The notes beneath the pieces are model-generated. The model saw nothing but the letters and a program-made list of their open reading frames with translations, searched no databases and was not told where the DNA came from. The translations under genes were made by a program, and so were the position numbers. From Pseudoramibacter porci (lineage in GTDB: Bacteria; Bacillota; Clostridia; Eubacteriales; Eubacteriaceae), in assembly GCF_009696145.1 (NCBI RefSeq), contig NZ_VUMO01000001.1, positions 186,001 to 250,000 of the forward strand: a stretch of DNA of 64,000 nt, in the 5' to 3' direction. Below, in pieces: positions 1 to 9,644 of this stretch (position 1 is its first letter; each line of letters starts with the position of its first letter).

Positions 1-59
1 GGTAGAGCATCGCCTTGCCATGGCGAGGGTCGCGAGTTCAAATCTCGTCTTCCGCTCCA
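1..59 (+). tRNA. tRNA-Gly (GCC), 5' end missing
   Basis: The 3' part of a tRNA runs into the window. The anticodon arm has a perfect 5-bp stem (TCGCC/GGCGA) around the loop TTGCCAT, giving anticodon GCC for glycine. The T arm (GAGTTCAAATCTC) and the 3' acceptor strand CTTCCGC are present, followed by discriminator T and an encoded CCA at 57-59. The 5' acceptor strand and start of the D arm lie before base 1. Confidence 0.9.
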
Positions 60-70
60 TTTTATTTTGC

Positions 71-145
71 GGTGGCATAGCCAAGCGGTAAGGCAAAGGT
101 CTGCAAAACCTCTATTCCCCAGTTCGATTCTGGGTGCCACCTCCA
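71..145 (+). tRNA. tRNA-Cys (GCA)
   Basis: Complete cloverleaf. Acceptor strands GGTGGCA (71-77) and TGCCACC (135-141) pair fully, with discriminator T142 and encoded CCA 143-145. The anticodon loop CTGCAAA lies between AGGT and ACCT, giving GCA, cysteine. The T loop GTTCGATTC is standard. It is 11 nt from the upstream tRNA-Gly, so the two are probably cut from one transcript ended by the terminator at 158-199. Confidence 0.95.
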
Positions 146-157
146 TAATAAGAAGGC

Positions 158-199
158 AAACGCTAAACCAGACATTGTGTTGGGTTTAGCGTTTTTTAT
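158..199 (+). terminator. Intrinsic terminator of the tRNA cluster
   Basis: AACGCTAAACC (159-169) pairs perfectly with GGTTTAGCGTT (183-193), followed by a T run. It separates the tRNAs from ruvA. Confidence 0.85.
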
Positions 200-216
200 T
201 TAGTGGGAGGACAATT

Positions 217-834
217 TTGTTCGAATATATCAAAGGGGTATTGGAAGCGGAACGTGCCGACGGTGTTGTCATTGAAGCCGGCGGATTTGGGTATTGGATC
301 CGCACATCCATGACGACCAATGCGGCATTGCCGGCGCTGCATCAGCCGGTTAAGCTCTTGCTCTATCCAGCTTTTAGAGAAGACGATGTGACGCTCTACG
401 GATTTTCGACCGAGGAAGAACGGCAATTGTTCGTGACGTTGATCGGTATTTCCGGCATTGGGCCGAAAGCTGCGATGAGTCTGCTTTCGCAATTTGATGA
501 GGCGACGTTCATCCATCACATCAAAAACGCAGATGCAAAGGCCATTTCGAAGGCCCCGGGTGTTGGCAAAAAGACGGCCGAACGCATTATTCTTGAATTA
601 AAAGATAAGTACAAAGATTTTGAAACGACAGATAATGTGATCGACGGCGCTGAAGGCGGTGCGACCAAACGTATGCAAACGGCTGATGCGCTGTACAACG
701 AAGGCATCAATGGTTTATTGGGTTTGGGTTACGCTTACCGCGAAGCCTCGGATCTTATCGATCAGGTGATTGCACCGGGGATGAGCATCGAAGAGCTTTT
801 AAAAGCGGCGCTGACGGCCGCTTCGAAATCATAA
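217..834 (+). CDS. ruvA: Holliday junction branch migration protein RuvA
   Basis: RuvA forms the tetrameric, junction-binding core of the RuvAB complex that drives branch migration during recombinational repair. The 205-residue length is normal for the family. Residues 1-63 form the OB-fold region. Two helix-hairpin-helix motifs follow, with the glycine turns GISGIGPKA (about 77-85) and APGVGKKTA (about 112-120). The C-terminal roughly 45 residues form the three-helix domain that contacts RuvB. The start is a TTG at 217, chosen because GTGGGAGG (203-210) sits 6 nt upstream and the protein then begins in the family-typical way (MFEYIKG). ruvB follows after 9 nt, so the two are one operon. RuvC is not in view; it may lie elsewhere. 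Confidence 0.96.
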   Translation: MFEYIKGVLEAERADGVVIEAGGFGYWIRTSMTTNAALPALHQPVKLLLYPAFREDDVTLYGFSTEEERQLFVTLIGISGIGPKAAMSLLSQFDEATFIHHIKNADAKAISKAPGVGKKTAERIILELKDKYKDFETTDNVIDGAEGGATKRMQTADALYNEGINGLLGLGYAYREASDLIDQVIAPGMSIEELLKAALTAASKS

Positions 835-843
835 AGGGACATT

Positions 844-1879
844 ATGAAAGATCGGATTATCACAACAGAATTTTCAGAGCCGGATGTTGAGATCGAGCAC
901 TCACTGAGACCCCAAAATCTCAATGAGTACATTGGTCAGAAACGGGTTAAAAAGCAAATGGGTATTTTTATCAATGCGGCAAAGAAACGCGGAGAGCCGC
1001 TTGATCACGTGTTGCTCTACGGCCCGCCAGGATTGGGCAAGACGACGCTGGCCAATATTATTGCCAATGAAATGGGGACGAAAATCCGCATTACATCAGG
1101 TCCGGCCATTGAAAAACCGGGAGATCTCGCTTCGATTTTAACAACACTCAAGGCTGGCGATGTGCTGTTCATTGACGAAATTCACCGAATGCAGCGGCAG
1201 GTCGAAGAAGTGCTTTATCCAGCGATGGAAGATTTCGCGCTCGACATCATCATCGGGAAGGGGCCGGGTGCGAAGAGCATTCGTCTTGATTTACCGAAAT
1301 TTACTTTAGTTGGCGCGACGACCCGAGCGGGGCAGCTGACGGCGCCGCTGCGTGACCGGTTCGGCGTCGTACAGCGTCTGGAGCTGTATGCACCGGATGA
1401 ACTGGCATCGATTATCAAACGCTCTGCCGGCATTTTGGGCATCGGCATTGACGATGCGGGTGCGAGAGAATTGGCCCGCCGTTCTCGGGGAACACCGCGT
1501 GTGGCGAATCGATTGCTTAAACGGGTCCGCGACTACGCCGAAATGGAGAGTGAAGGCGTCATTGATCTGGAAACGGCCCAAAAAGCTCTAACCTTATTTG
1601 AAGTGGACGACGTGGGTCTGGACGAAAACGACAGATTGATGCTCAGGACGATCGCTGAGAAGTTCGACGGCGGCCCGGTGGGGCTCAACACGCTGGCGGC
1701 ATCGATCGGCGAAGAGTCCAACACGATCGAGGAAGTCTACGAGCCTTATCTGATGCAGCTGGGATTTCTGGCCAGGACGCCGAGCGGGCGTGTGATCACC
1801 TCGGCGGGCTGCGCGCATTTAGGACTGAAGGCTGCACAGGCCCCAGCCAATCAAATTAGTCTGGAGGAATTGACCAATC

Positions 1880-1896
<17 letters not shown>
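844..1896 (+). CDS. ruvB: Holliday junction DNA helicase RuvB
   Basis: RuvB is the hexameric AAA+ motor that pumps DNA through the RuvA-bound Holliday junction. Visible motifs are Walker [10 protein letters not shown] at residues 60-68, Walker B FIDEIHR, sensor 1 GATTRAG and the arginine-finger segment RDRFG, followed by the C-terminal winged helix with the typical [10 protein letters not shown] stretch. The 350-residue length fits. The 3' end overlaps queA by 17 nt, implying translational coupling within a ruvA-ruvB-queA-tgt-yajC operon, an arrangement seen in many Firmicutes. Confidence 0.97.
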
Positions 1897-4500
<2,604 letters not shown>

Positions 4501-4520
4501 TTTGAAAGGGGTAGATTCCA

Positions 4521-4667
4521 ATGAAACATATTCAAGTTGTTAACAAAGGTCGTTTGTGCGATACGAAAAATAAAGGTTGCGGCGAATGCCAGACCTCATG
4601 CCAGTCAGCATGCAAGACTTCTTGCACCGTTGGCAATCAGCACTGCAAGCAGGCTCAGGCCAAATAA
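4521..4667 (+). CDS. scfA: Six-cysteine peptide SCIFF (ScfA), here with seven cysteines
   Basis: A 48-residue ribosomal peptide precursor that is the substrate of the radical SAM maturase encoded next to it. The C-terminal half carries the near-invariant SCIFF core GCGECQTSC...ACKTSCTVGNQ. Cysteines are at 13, 20, 23, 27, 31, 35 and 42; the usual family has the last six only, so Cys13 is extra. Thr36, just after Cys35, corresponds to the residue that receives a thioether from a cysteine five positions before it (Cys31 here) in the studied clostridial homologue. GAAAGGGG precedes the ATG. A terminator hairpin follows at 4681. The biological role of mature SCIFF is not established. Confidence 0.95.
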   Translation: MKHIQVVNKGRLCDTKNKGCGECQTSCQSACKTSCTVGNQHCKQAQAK

Positions 4668-4680
4668 TGATTTTAAAGAA

Positions 4681-4711
4681 ACGGGCAGGCGCGAAGCCTG
4701 CCTGTTTTTTT
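4681..4711 (+). terminator. Intrinsic terminator/attenuator between scfA and scfB
   Basis: ACGGGCAGGC (4681-4690) pairs with GCCTGCCTGT (4696-4705) around a GCGAA loop and is followed by seven Ts. It lies inside the scfA-scfB intergenic space and would let most transcripts stop after the peptide gene, with read-through supplying less maturase. Confidence 0.85.
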
Positions 4712-4727
4712 ACTGAAAGAAATACAT

Positions 4728-6110
4728 ATGAAAAATACACATTCTCAAATTCATAAATTTTATCTCAACCAGCATTATATCGTGCTTGACGTGGCCAGCG
4801 AATCGCTGTTTAGCGTCGACAAAATGACTTATGACATTTTAGACGATTATCACGAAAAGCCCGACAGCGCCGTGATTGAAAAATGGCAGGACATATATTC
4901 TAAATCAGAAATCGAAGAAGTATTGGAAGAACTGCACGCGCTGGAAGATCAGAACATGCTTTATGCGCCAGACAACTACGACCCGATGGAATACAAAAAC
5001 TACGATTTGATTAAATCGATGTGTTTGAACGTGGCGCACGACTGCAATTTAAGATGCAAATATTGTTTTGCCTCTCAGGGAGATTTTAACAGCAAGCGCG
5101 AAGTCATGCCTTACGAAGTTGGGAAGAAAGCACTGGATTTTCTTGTCGCCCAGTCCAAGAACCGCCACAATCTGGAAGTCGACTTCTTCGGCGGCGAACC
5201 GATGATGAATTTTGATGTCGTCAAACGTCTGGTGACCTATGGTCGGAGTTTGGAAGAGCCTAACAACAAAAAATTTAAATTTACGATGACAACCAATGGC
5301 ATGCTCCTGAACGACGAAAATATGAAATGGATCGACGAAAATATGGGCAATGTCGTTTTGAGCCTTGATGGGCGCAAAGCCGTGAACGATCGGATGCGGC
5401 CGACGGTTTCTGGAAAAGGCTCCTACGACATTATTTTCAACCACATTAAAAAAATGTGCGACATCCGCGAAGCGAGCGGCGGAGAATATTACGTCCGCGG
5501 TACGTATACGAAAAACAACTTGGATTTCGGCCGCGATGTTGAAGATTTAGCACGCCAGGGTTTCAAGAGCATTTCAGTGGAACCGGTGGTGACGGACGCG
5601 TCTAAACCCTACGCGATTCTGGAAGAAGACGTTGACGCGATTAAAAAAGAATACGATAGGCTGGCCATTGCTTATCTGAATCAAGAAGACGAAGGCCTGG
5701 ATTATCTTTTCTATCATTTCATGGTCGACTTAAACGGCGGTCCCTGTGTGTACAAACGGCTTTCCGGCTGCGGAGCAGGCAGAGATTACGTCGCGGTCAC
5801 TCCCAAGGGCAATATTTACCCTTGTCATCAATTTGTCGGCCAGCCTGAATTTATCATGGGCAACGTCGATGAAGGCATCACAAAACCGGAAATTAAGGAT
5901 CAGTTCATGGAGGCGGGATTATTAAGCAAACCTTCATGCCGGGACTGCTGGTGCCGGTATTTCTGCGGCGGCGGCTGCCATGCGAACGCGTGGAATTTCA
6001 ATCATACAGTAATGAAGCCCTACGAAGTGTCCTGCGAAATTGAACGCCGCAGAGTTGAAAATGCGCTGATGATTAAAATCGTTCAAGATGAACGGGCTAA
6101 CGCTGATTGA
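4728..6110 (+). CDS. scfB: SCIFF peptide radical SAM maturase ScfB (thioether-forming)
   Basis: A radical SAM/SPASM enzyme that installs thioether cross-links in the ScfA peptide. The N-terminal ~90 residues form the peptide-recognition (RRE-like) part. The SAM-cluster motif is CNLRCKYC with cysteines at 106, 110 and 113, followed by FFGGEP and the TTNG strand of the barrel. The C-terminal third holds the SPASM auxiliary-cluster cysteines: CGAGRDY, YPCHQF, then CRDCWCRYFCGGGC. The 460-residue length fits the family. The ribosome binding site (GAAAGA) is weak compared with that of scfA, agreeing with lower expression. The stop codon overlaps the -35 box of the RNA promoter that follows. Confidence 0.94.
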   Translation: MKNTHSQIHKFYLNQHYIVLDVASESLFSVDKMTYDILDDYHEKPDSAVIEKWQDIYSKSEIEEVLEELHALEDQNMLYAPDNYDPMEYKNYDLIKSMCLNVAHDCNLRCKYCFASQGDFNSKREVMPYEVGKKALDFLVAQSKNRHNLEVDFFGGEPMMNFDVVKRLVTYGRSLEEPNNKKFKFTMTTNGMLLNDENMKWIDENMGNVVLSLDGRKAVNDRMRPTVSGKGSYDIIFNHIKKMCDIREASGGEYYVRGTYTKNNLDFGRDVEDLARQGFKSISVEPVVTDASKPYAILEEDVDAIKKEYDRLAIAYLNQEDEGLDYLFYHFMVDLNGGPCVYKRLSGCGAGRDYVAVTPKGNIYPCHQFVGQPEFIMGNVDEGITKPEIKDQFMEAGLLSKPSCRDCWCRYFCGGGCHANAWNFNHTVMKPYEVSCEIERRRVENALMIKIVQDERANAD

Positions 6111-6135
6111 CAGAAATCATAATATTTTTTATAAT
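6107..6135 (+). promoter_or_regulatory. Consensus sigma-A promoter of the structured RNA
   Basis: TTGACA (6107-6112), 17-nt spacer, TATAAT (6130-6135): a perfect match to the vegetative consensus. The predicted start, 6-7 nt after the -10 box, falls on 6141-6142, exactly the first base of the long-range closing helix of the RNA. The -35 box overlaps the scfB stop codon. Confidence 0.9.
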
Positions 6136-6141
6136 GAAGAT

Positions 6142-6373
6142 GTTCCGAGCTGTGGTTGAAAGTCGAGGCCAGTCGCAGGCAAAACGATCCACGTAAGGTA
6201 TTTAATAATATAATAATCGATCATGGTGCGGCCTAGATGTAAGTCCAGCCGGCGAAAGCCGAGAGGAGGAAAAGTGAGATGATATCAGGCGAAACTCCCA
6301 GCTGGCGGGTGTGGGGGCAAAGACCAGGTCAGTCGGAACGAATGGATTCATTTTTTTAAATGGATCCTTTTTT
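6142..6373 (+). ncRNA. Free-standing structured ncRNA, about 230 nt; raiA-type RNA is the best guess
   Basis: No protein fits this interval, but it is built like a stable RNA gene. GTTCCGA (6142-6148) pairs with TCGGAAC (6333-6339), closing about 198 nt. AGGCC (6166-6170) pairs with GGCCT (6230-6234). CGGC-GAAA-GCCG (6250-6261) is a GNRA-capped hairpin. GTGG (6152-6155) can pair with CCAC (6189-6192), a possible pseudoknot-like contact. Purine-rich single-stranded runs (GAGAGGAGGAAAAG, GGGGGCAAAGACC) lie between. A consensus promoter starts it and a strong terminator ends it. The size, free-standing layout and host suggest the raiA RNA class; HEARO/omega-type RNA (an ATGA precedes it, but that belongs to the -10 box and no guide segment or iscB is present) and 6S RNA are alternatives. 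The family name is a guess; the RNA gene itself is well supported. Confidence 0.72.
6344..6373 (+). terminator. Intrinsic terminator of the structured RNA
   Basis: GGATTCATTT (6344-6353) pairs with AAATGGATCC (6358-6367), one G-U pair, then six Ts. It begins 4 nt after the closing helix of the RNA. Confidence 0.88.
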
Positions 6374-6401
6374 ATTAATGAAAAAATGGAGGGGCAGGGT
6401 C

Positions 6402-6848
6402 GTGATTTACACAGCGATGACAAAAAAAGCGATGATTTTGATGTATAAAGTTCATCAAAATCAGCGTGACCGAGGCGGCATCCCATACGTCTTTCATCCA
6501 TGGCATGTCGCAGAGCAGATGGACGACGAGAATTCAACAACGGTGGCGTTGCTTCACGACGTCGTCGAGGACGGGGCAGTGAGCCTGGATCATTTAAGAG
6601 GAGCCGGATTTGCAGAAGAAATCATAGAGGCGCTCGCGCTGTTGACGCGGCATAAAGGTCAGAATTATTTTGACTACATTGAAAAGTTGGCGCCGAATCC
6701 GCTCGCCAGGCGCGTGAAGCTCGCCGATTTAGCACACAATCAAGACGTCAGCCGCCTTGACGAAGTGGACGCGGCGGCGCGCAGGCGGATAAAAAAATAT
6801 CAAAAGGCGCAGCGATATCTGGAAGCGTTCGAAAAAAACGATCAATAA
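6402..6848 (+). CDS. HD-domain protein, small (p)ppGpp-hydrolase-like
   Basis: A 148-residue single-domain protein resembling the hydrolase half of RelA/SpoT (small alarmone hydrolases such as Mesh1). Visible metal and substrate motifs are YVFHPWHVA, LLHDVVEDG (the HD pair plus ED) and KLADLAHN. No synthetase, TGS or ACT domain is present, so only hydrolysis of an alarmone or a similar nucleotide is expected. GTG at 6402 is chosen as start: GGAGGGG (6388-6394) is 7 nt upstream and the protein then begins MIYTAMTKKAM like its relatives; the in-frame ATG at 6360 would put the start inside the RNA terminator. It stands alone between the ncRNA and a convergent LysR gene. Confidence 0.85.
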   Translation: MIYTAMTKKAMILMYKVHQNQRDRGGIPYVFHPWHVAEQMDDENSTTVALLHDVVEDGAVSLDHLRGAGFAEEIIEALALLTRHKGQNYFDYIEKLAPNPLARRVKLADLAHNQDVSRLDEVDAAARRRIKKYQKAQRYLEAFEKNDQ

Positions 6849-6860
6849 AATAACCATAAC

Positions 6861-6912
6861 AGATCTTTTGGAATTTGCTCTCAAGCGGGCAAAGCCATCA
6901 GGTCTTTTTTTT
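6861..6912 (+). terminator. Possible terminator after the HD gene
   Basis: AGATC (6861-6865) can pair with GGTCT (6901-6905), with inner pairs GG/CC and TTTGC/GCAAA and internal bulges, followed by eight Ts that run into the end of the convergent LysR gene. The stem is imperfect. Confidence 0.35.
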
Positions 6913-7782
6913 ATATCGATTTTCAAAAAGCTCAAAAAAATGGTAAGCATTTTGTGAAATCGGCGCGTTTTTTCGTCGGACGAGCCGAAGTTCTGAATCG
7001 AGGGCCGGCGCATCAAGCTGTACGGCCTTTAAATTTGGAAAGGACAAGGCAATCGACATGGGCACTAACGCCACGCCGACTCCTGACGCTGCCCATTGCA
7101 GCGAAGTGCGGGCATCGTCATTAATGCAAATGATATTTGGATCGATTTGAGCCTGTTGAAAGGCCTGGCGAATGGCAGGCTCCCATCTCCGGTAGAGGAT
7201 CAGCGGATAATGGGAAAGCTTTTCTATTTTGATTTTGTCCTCGGTCCTAAATTGATCGACGAAAAAAGCGGCAGTGCAGACGGCGGCAAAGGGGTCCTCA
7301 CGCAGGGTCAGGGCTTCGAGATCCTGGCGGCGGTAGGGAGTGCGGATAACAGCGAGCTCGATTCGGCTGTTGTCGAGCTGAGTCAGAAGATCAAAGGTGT
7401 TGCTTTCGAAGACGTCGAAGACCACGCCGGGGAAATGTTCACGGAAGGCCAGGATGCCGTCAAAAAGCTCCTTTGAAGCGCAAGAAGAGATCAGGCCGAT
7501 GCGAATGGACCCTTGCTTGCCGGTGCGCAGGTTTTGCATTTCCGCCTCGGCAGCCTTTTCCATCGACAGAATTTGAACGGCGTGGCGGTACAACAGGCGT
7601 CCGGCCTCGGTCAGGGTGATGTGGCGGGCGCCCCGCTCAAAGAGCGTAACGCCGCATTCCGCTTCCAACGCCTTGATTTGTGTAGACAGCGGCGGCTGAG
7701 AAATGTGGAGCTTGCGCGCTGCCTCTGAGATCGTCCCATTGTCGACGACCGCGGTAAAATATTGGAGCTGACGGATGTCCAT
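6898..7782 (-). CDS. LysR-family transcriptional regulator
   Basis: A 294-residue LysR-type regulator. The N-terminal 60 residues are the winged helix-turn-helix (MDIRQLQYF..., SEAARKLHISQPPLS), followed by the linker helix and a periplasmic-binding-like effector domain (GSIRIGLISS onwards). Such proteins usually regulate the gene they diverge from; here that is the ABC exporter gene starting at 7886, with a 103-nt shared intergenic space containing the palindrome ATGATATCAT (7850-7859). AGGAGGC (minus strand, 7784-7790) precedes the ATG. The inducing compound cannot be told from sequence. Confidence 0.9.
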   Translation of the reverse strand: MDIRQLQYFTAVVDNGTISEAARKLHISQPPLSTQIKALEAECGVTLFERGARHITLTEAGRLLYRHAVQILSMEKAAEAEMQNLRTGKQGSIRIGLISSCASKELFDGILAFREHFPGVVFDVFESNTFDLLTQLDNSRIELAVIRTPYRRQDLEALTLREDPFAAVCTAAFFVDQFRTEDKIKIEKLSHYPLILYRRWEPAIRQAFQQAQIDPNIICINDDARTSLQWAASGVGVALVPMSIALSFPNLKAVQLDAPALDSELRLVRRKNAPISQNAYHFFELFENRYKKKT

Positions 7783-7849
7783 AATGCCTCCTGATATACG
7801 TAATTGATATGGTTATTAAATCTTTCAATATTATTCATATACTTTGTTT

Positions 7850-7859
7850 CATGATATCA
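7850..7859. promoter_or_regulatory. Candidate LysR operator palindrome
   Basis: ATGATATCAT is a perfect 10-bp palindrome in the LysR/ABC divergent spacer, in an AT-rich setting (TTTCATGATATCATAAAA). It lies 27-36 nt before the ABC gene start. No clear -35/-10 pair was identified here, so its role is a suggestion. Confidence 0.3.
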
Positions 7860-7885
7860 TAAAACCATGAAAGGAAGGGAATCCA

Positions 7886-9640
7886 ATGAAGAAATTGTTC
7901 GCGTATTTGAAAGATTATCGTCGGGATGCGATTTTGGCGCCGACCTTTAAATTACTGGAGGCGTTCTTTGATCTGCTGGTGCCGCTGGTTGTGGCCAGGA
8001 TCATCGATGTGGGGATCGCCCAGAATAATCACACGTATATTGTGCATATGGTGACTGTGATGGTGATCTTGGCTGTTGCCGGCCTGACGAGCAGCATTAC
8101 CGCGCAATTCTTTGCGGCGCGGTCCAGTGTCGGCTGTGTGACGGATATGCGCCAGGGATTGTTTGACCACATTCAAAAATTCACGTACAGTGAGTTGGAT
8201 CAAGTCGGAACCGATACGCTGATTACGCGGTTGACCAGCGACATGCAGCAGGTTCAAAATGGTTTGAATATGGCGCTGAGACTCTTGCTTAGAAGCCCTA
8301 TTGTCGTTTTGGGGTCCATGATCATGGCCTTCACGATTGATGTGAAATGCGCCCTTGTATTTGTCGTGGCGATTCCGATCTTGAGTCTTGTCGTATTTGG
8401 CATTATGCGCATTTCGATTCCGATGTTTCGCGGCGTCCAGAAAAAGTTGGATCGGCTGCTTGGCATCACCCGCGAAAATCTGACAGGTGTGCGCGTGGTG
8501 CGGGCCTTTGGCCAGGAACAGGACGCGGTAAAAACTTTTGATGCCGACAATGGAGATCTGACGCGTTGGAATGAAAAGGTCGGACGATGGTCGGCGGCGC
8601 TCAATCCGCTGACTTACGCCATTGTCAACATTGCGACGATTGTGCTGATTCAAGTGGGCGCGGTACGGGTAAACTTAGGCGGCATTCAGCAAGGGCAGGT
8701 CGTCGCGCTTTACAATTATATGGCACAGATGATCATCGAATTGATCAAGCTGGCGCAATTGATCGTCTTGATCAATCGTTCCATCGCCTGTGCGGAACGG
8801 ATTCAATCGGTTTTTGAAATTGAACCGGGGATGTCTTTTCCAGTGGATAAGGCCAATACGAAAGAAGCAGGAGATTTGGCAGTGGCCTTTGATCAGGTGA
8901 CATTTACGTACCAAAACGGCGGGGCACCGGCTTTAAAGGATATTAGTTTTCAAGCGAAAAAGGGAGAAACCATCGGGATTATCGGCGGGACAGGATCCGG
9001 CAAATCGACCCTTGTGAGTTTGATTCCGCGGTTTTATGATCCAGAGGGCGGAACTGTATCGGTACTTGGAGAAAATGTTCGGGATTATCCGGAGGGGACA
9101 CTCAATACAAAAATCGGTTATGTGCCCCAGCGCGTAACCTTATTTGAGGGCTCCATTCGCGATAATTTGAGTTGGGGAAAGGCCGATGCCGGAAGCGATG
9201 AAATGGATCGCGCCCTGGCGACAGCCCAGGTGAAAGATGTGGTCGACCAAAAGCCGGATGGCCTCGATTTTTACCTGCAGCAAAACGGGCGCAACCTCTC
9301 CGGCGGTCAGCGCCAGCGTTTGACCATTGCACGGGCGCTGGTCAGAAAGCCTGAGATCTTGATCATGGACGACAGCGCAAGTGCTCTAGATTTTGCAACG
9401 GACGCGGCCCTTCGCCAGGCCATACACAGCCTGCACCGCGATATGACGGTGTTTATCGTCTCTCAGCGGACCGCCAGTGTCATGAGCGCCGATCAAATTC
9501 TCGTCCTCGACGAAGGCCGTCTCGTCGGGAAAGGGACCCACGAAGAGCTGCTCGCACATAACCAGGTCTATCAAGAAATCTATTATTCTCAGTTCCCCAA
9601 AGACGACCATACGGCCGCAAATACAGCACAGGAGGCATGA
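7886..9640 (+). CDS. Heterodimeric ABC exporter subunit with degenerate Walker B
   Basis: One half of a multidrug/lipid-type ABC exporter: an N-terminal six-helix membrane domain (about residues 15-310) fused to a nucleotide-binding domain. The NBD has Walker A GGTGSGKST, signature LSGGQRQR and Walker B ILIMDDSASALD. The residue after the Walker B aspartate is Asp instead of the catalytic Glu, so the ATP site built on this subunit's Walker motifs should hydrolyse poorly. It resembles the TM287 side of TM287/TM288-type transporters. The partner gene starts 4 nt downstream. 584 residues. AAGGAAGGGA precedes the ATG. Substrate unknown. Confidence 0.92.
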   Translation: MKKLFAYLKDYRRDAILAPTFKLLEAFFDLLVPLVVARIIDVGIAQNNHTYIVHMVTVMVILAVAGLTSSITAQFFAARSSVGCVTDMRQGLFDHIQKFTYSELDQVGTDTLITRLTSDMQQVQNGLNMALRLLLRSPIVVLGSMIMAFTIDVKCALVFVVAIPILSLVVFGIMRISIPMFRGVQKKLDRLLGITRENLTGVRVVRAFGQEQDAVKTFDADNGDLTRWNEKVGRWSAALNPLTYAIVNIATIVLIQVGAVRVNLGGIQQGQVVALYNYMAQMIIELIKLAQLIVLINRSIACAERIQSVFEIEPGMSFPVDKANTKEAGDLAVAFDQVTFTYQNGGAPALKDISFQAKKGETIGIIGGTGSGKSTLVSLIPRFYDPEGGTVSVLGENVRDYPEGTLNTKIGYVPQRVTLFEGSIRDNLSWGKADAGSDEMDRALATAQVKDVVDQKPDGLDFYLQQNGRNLSGGQRQRLTIARALVRKPEILIMDDSASALDFATDAALRQAIHSLHRDMTVFIVSQRTASVMSADQILVLDEGRLVGKGTHEELLAHNQVYQEIYYSQFPKDDHTAANTAQEA

Positions 9641-9644
9641 TCAG

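Noticed and set aside
6134-6340. HEARO/omega RNA insertion after ATGA
   Set aside because: An ATGA precedes the RNA, but it is formed by the TATAAT box plus GA, transcription should start at the scaffold's first base leaving no guide, and there is no iscB/isrB gene. Kept only as an alternative.
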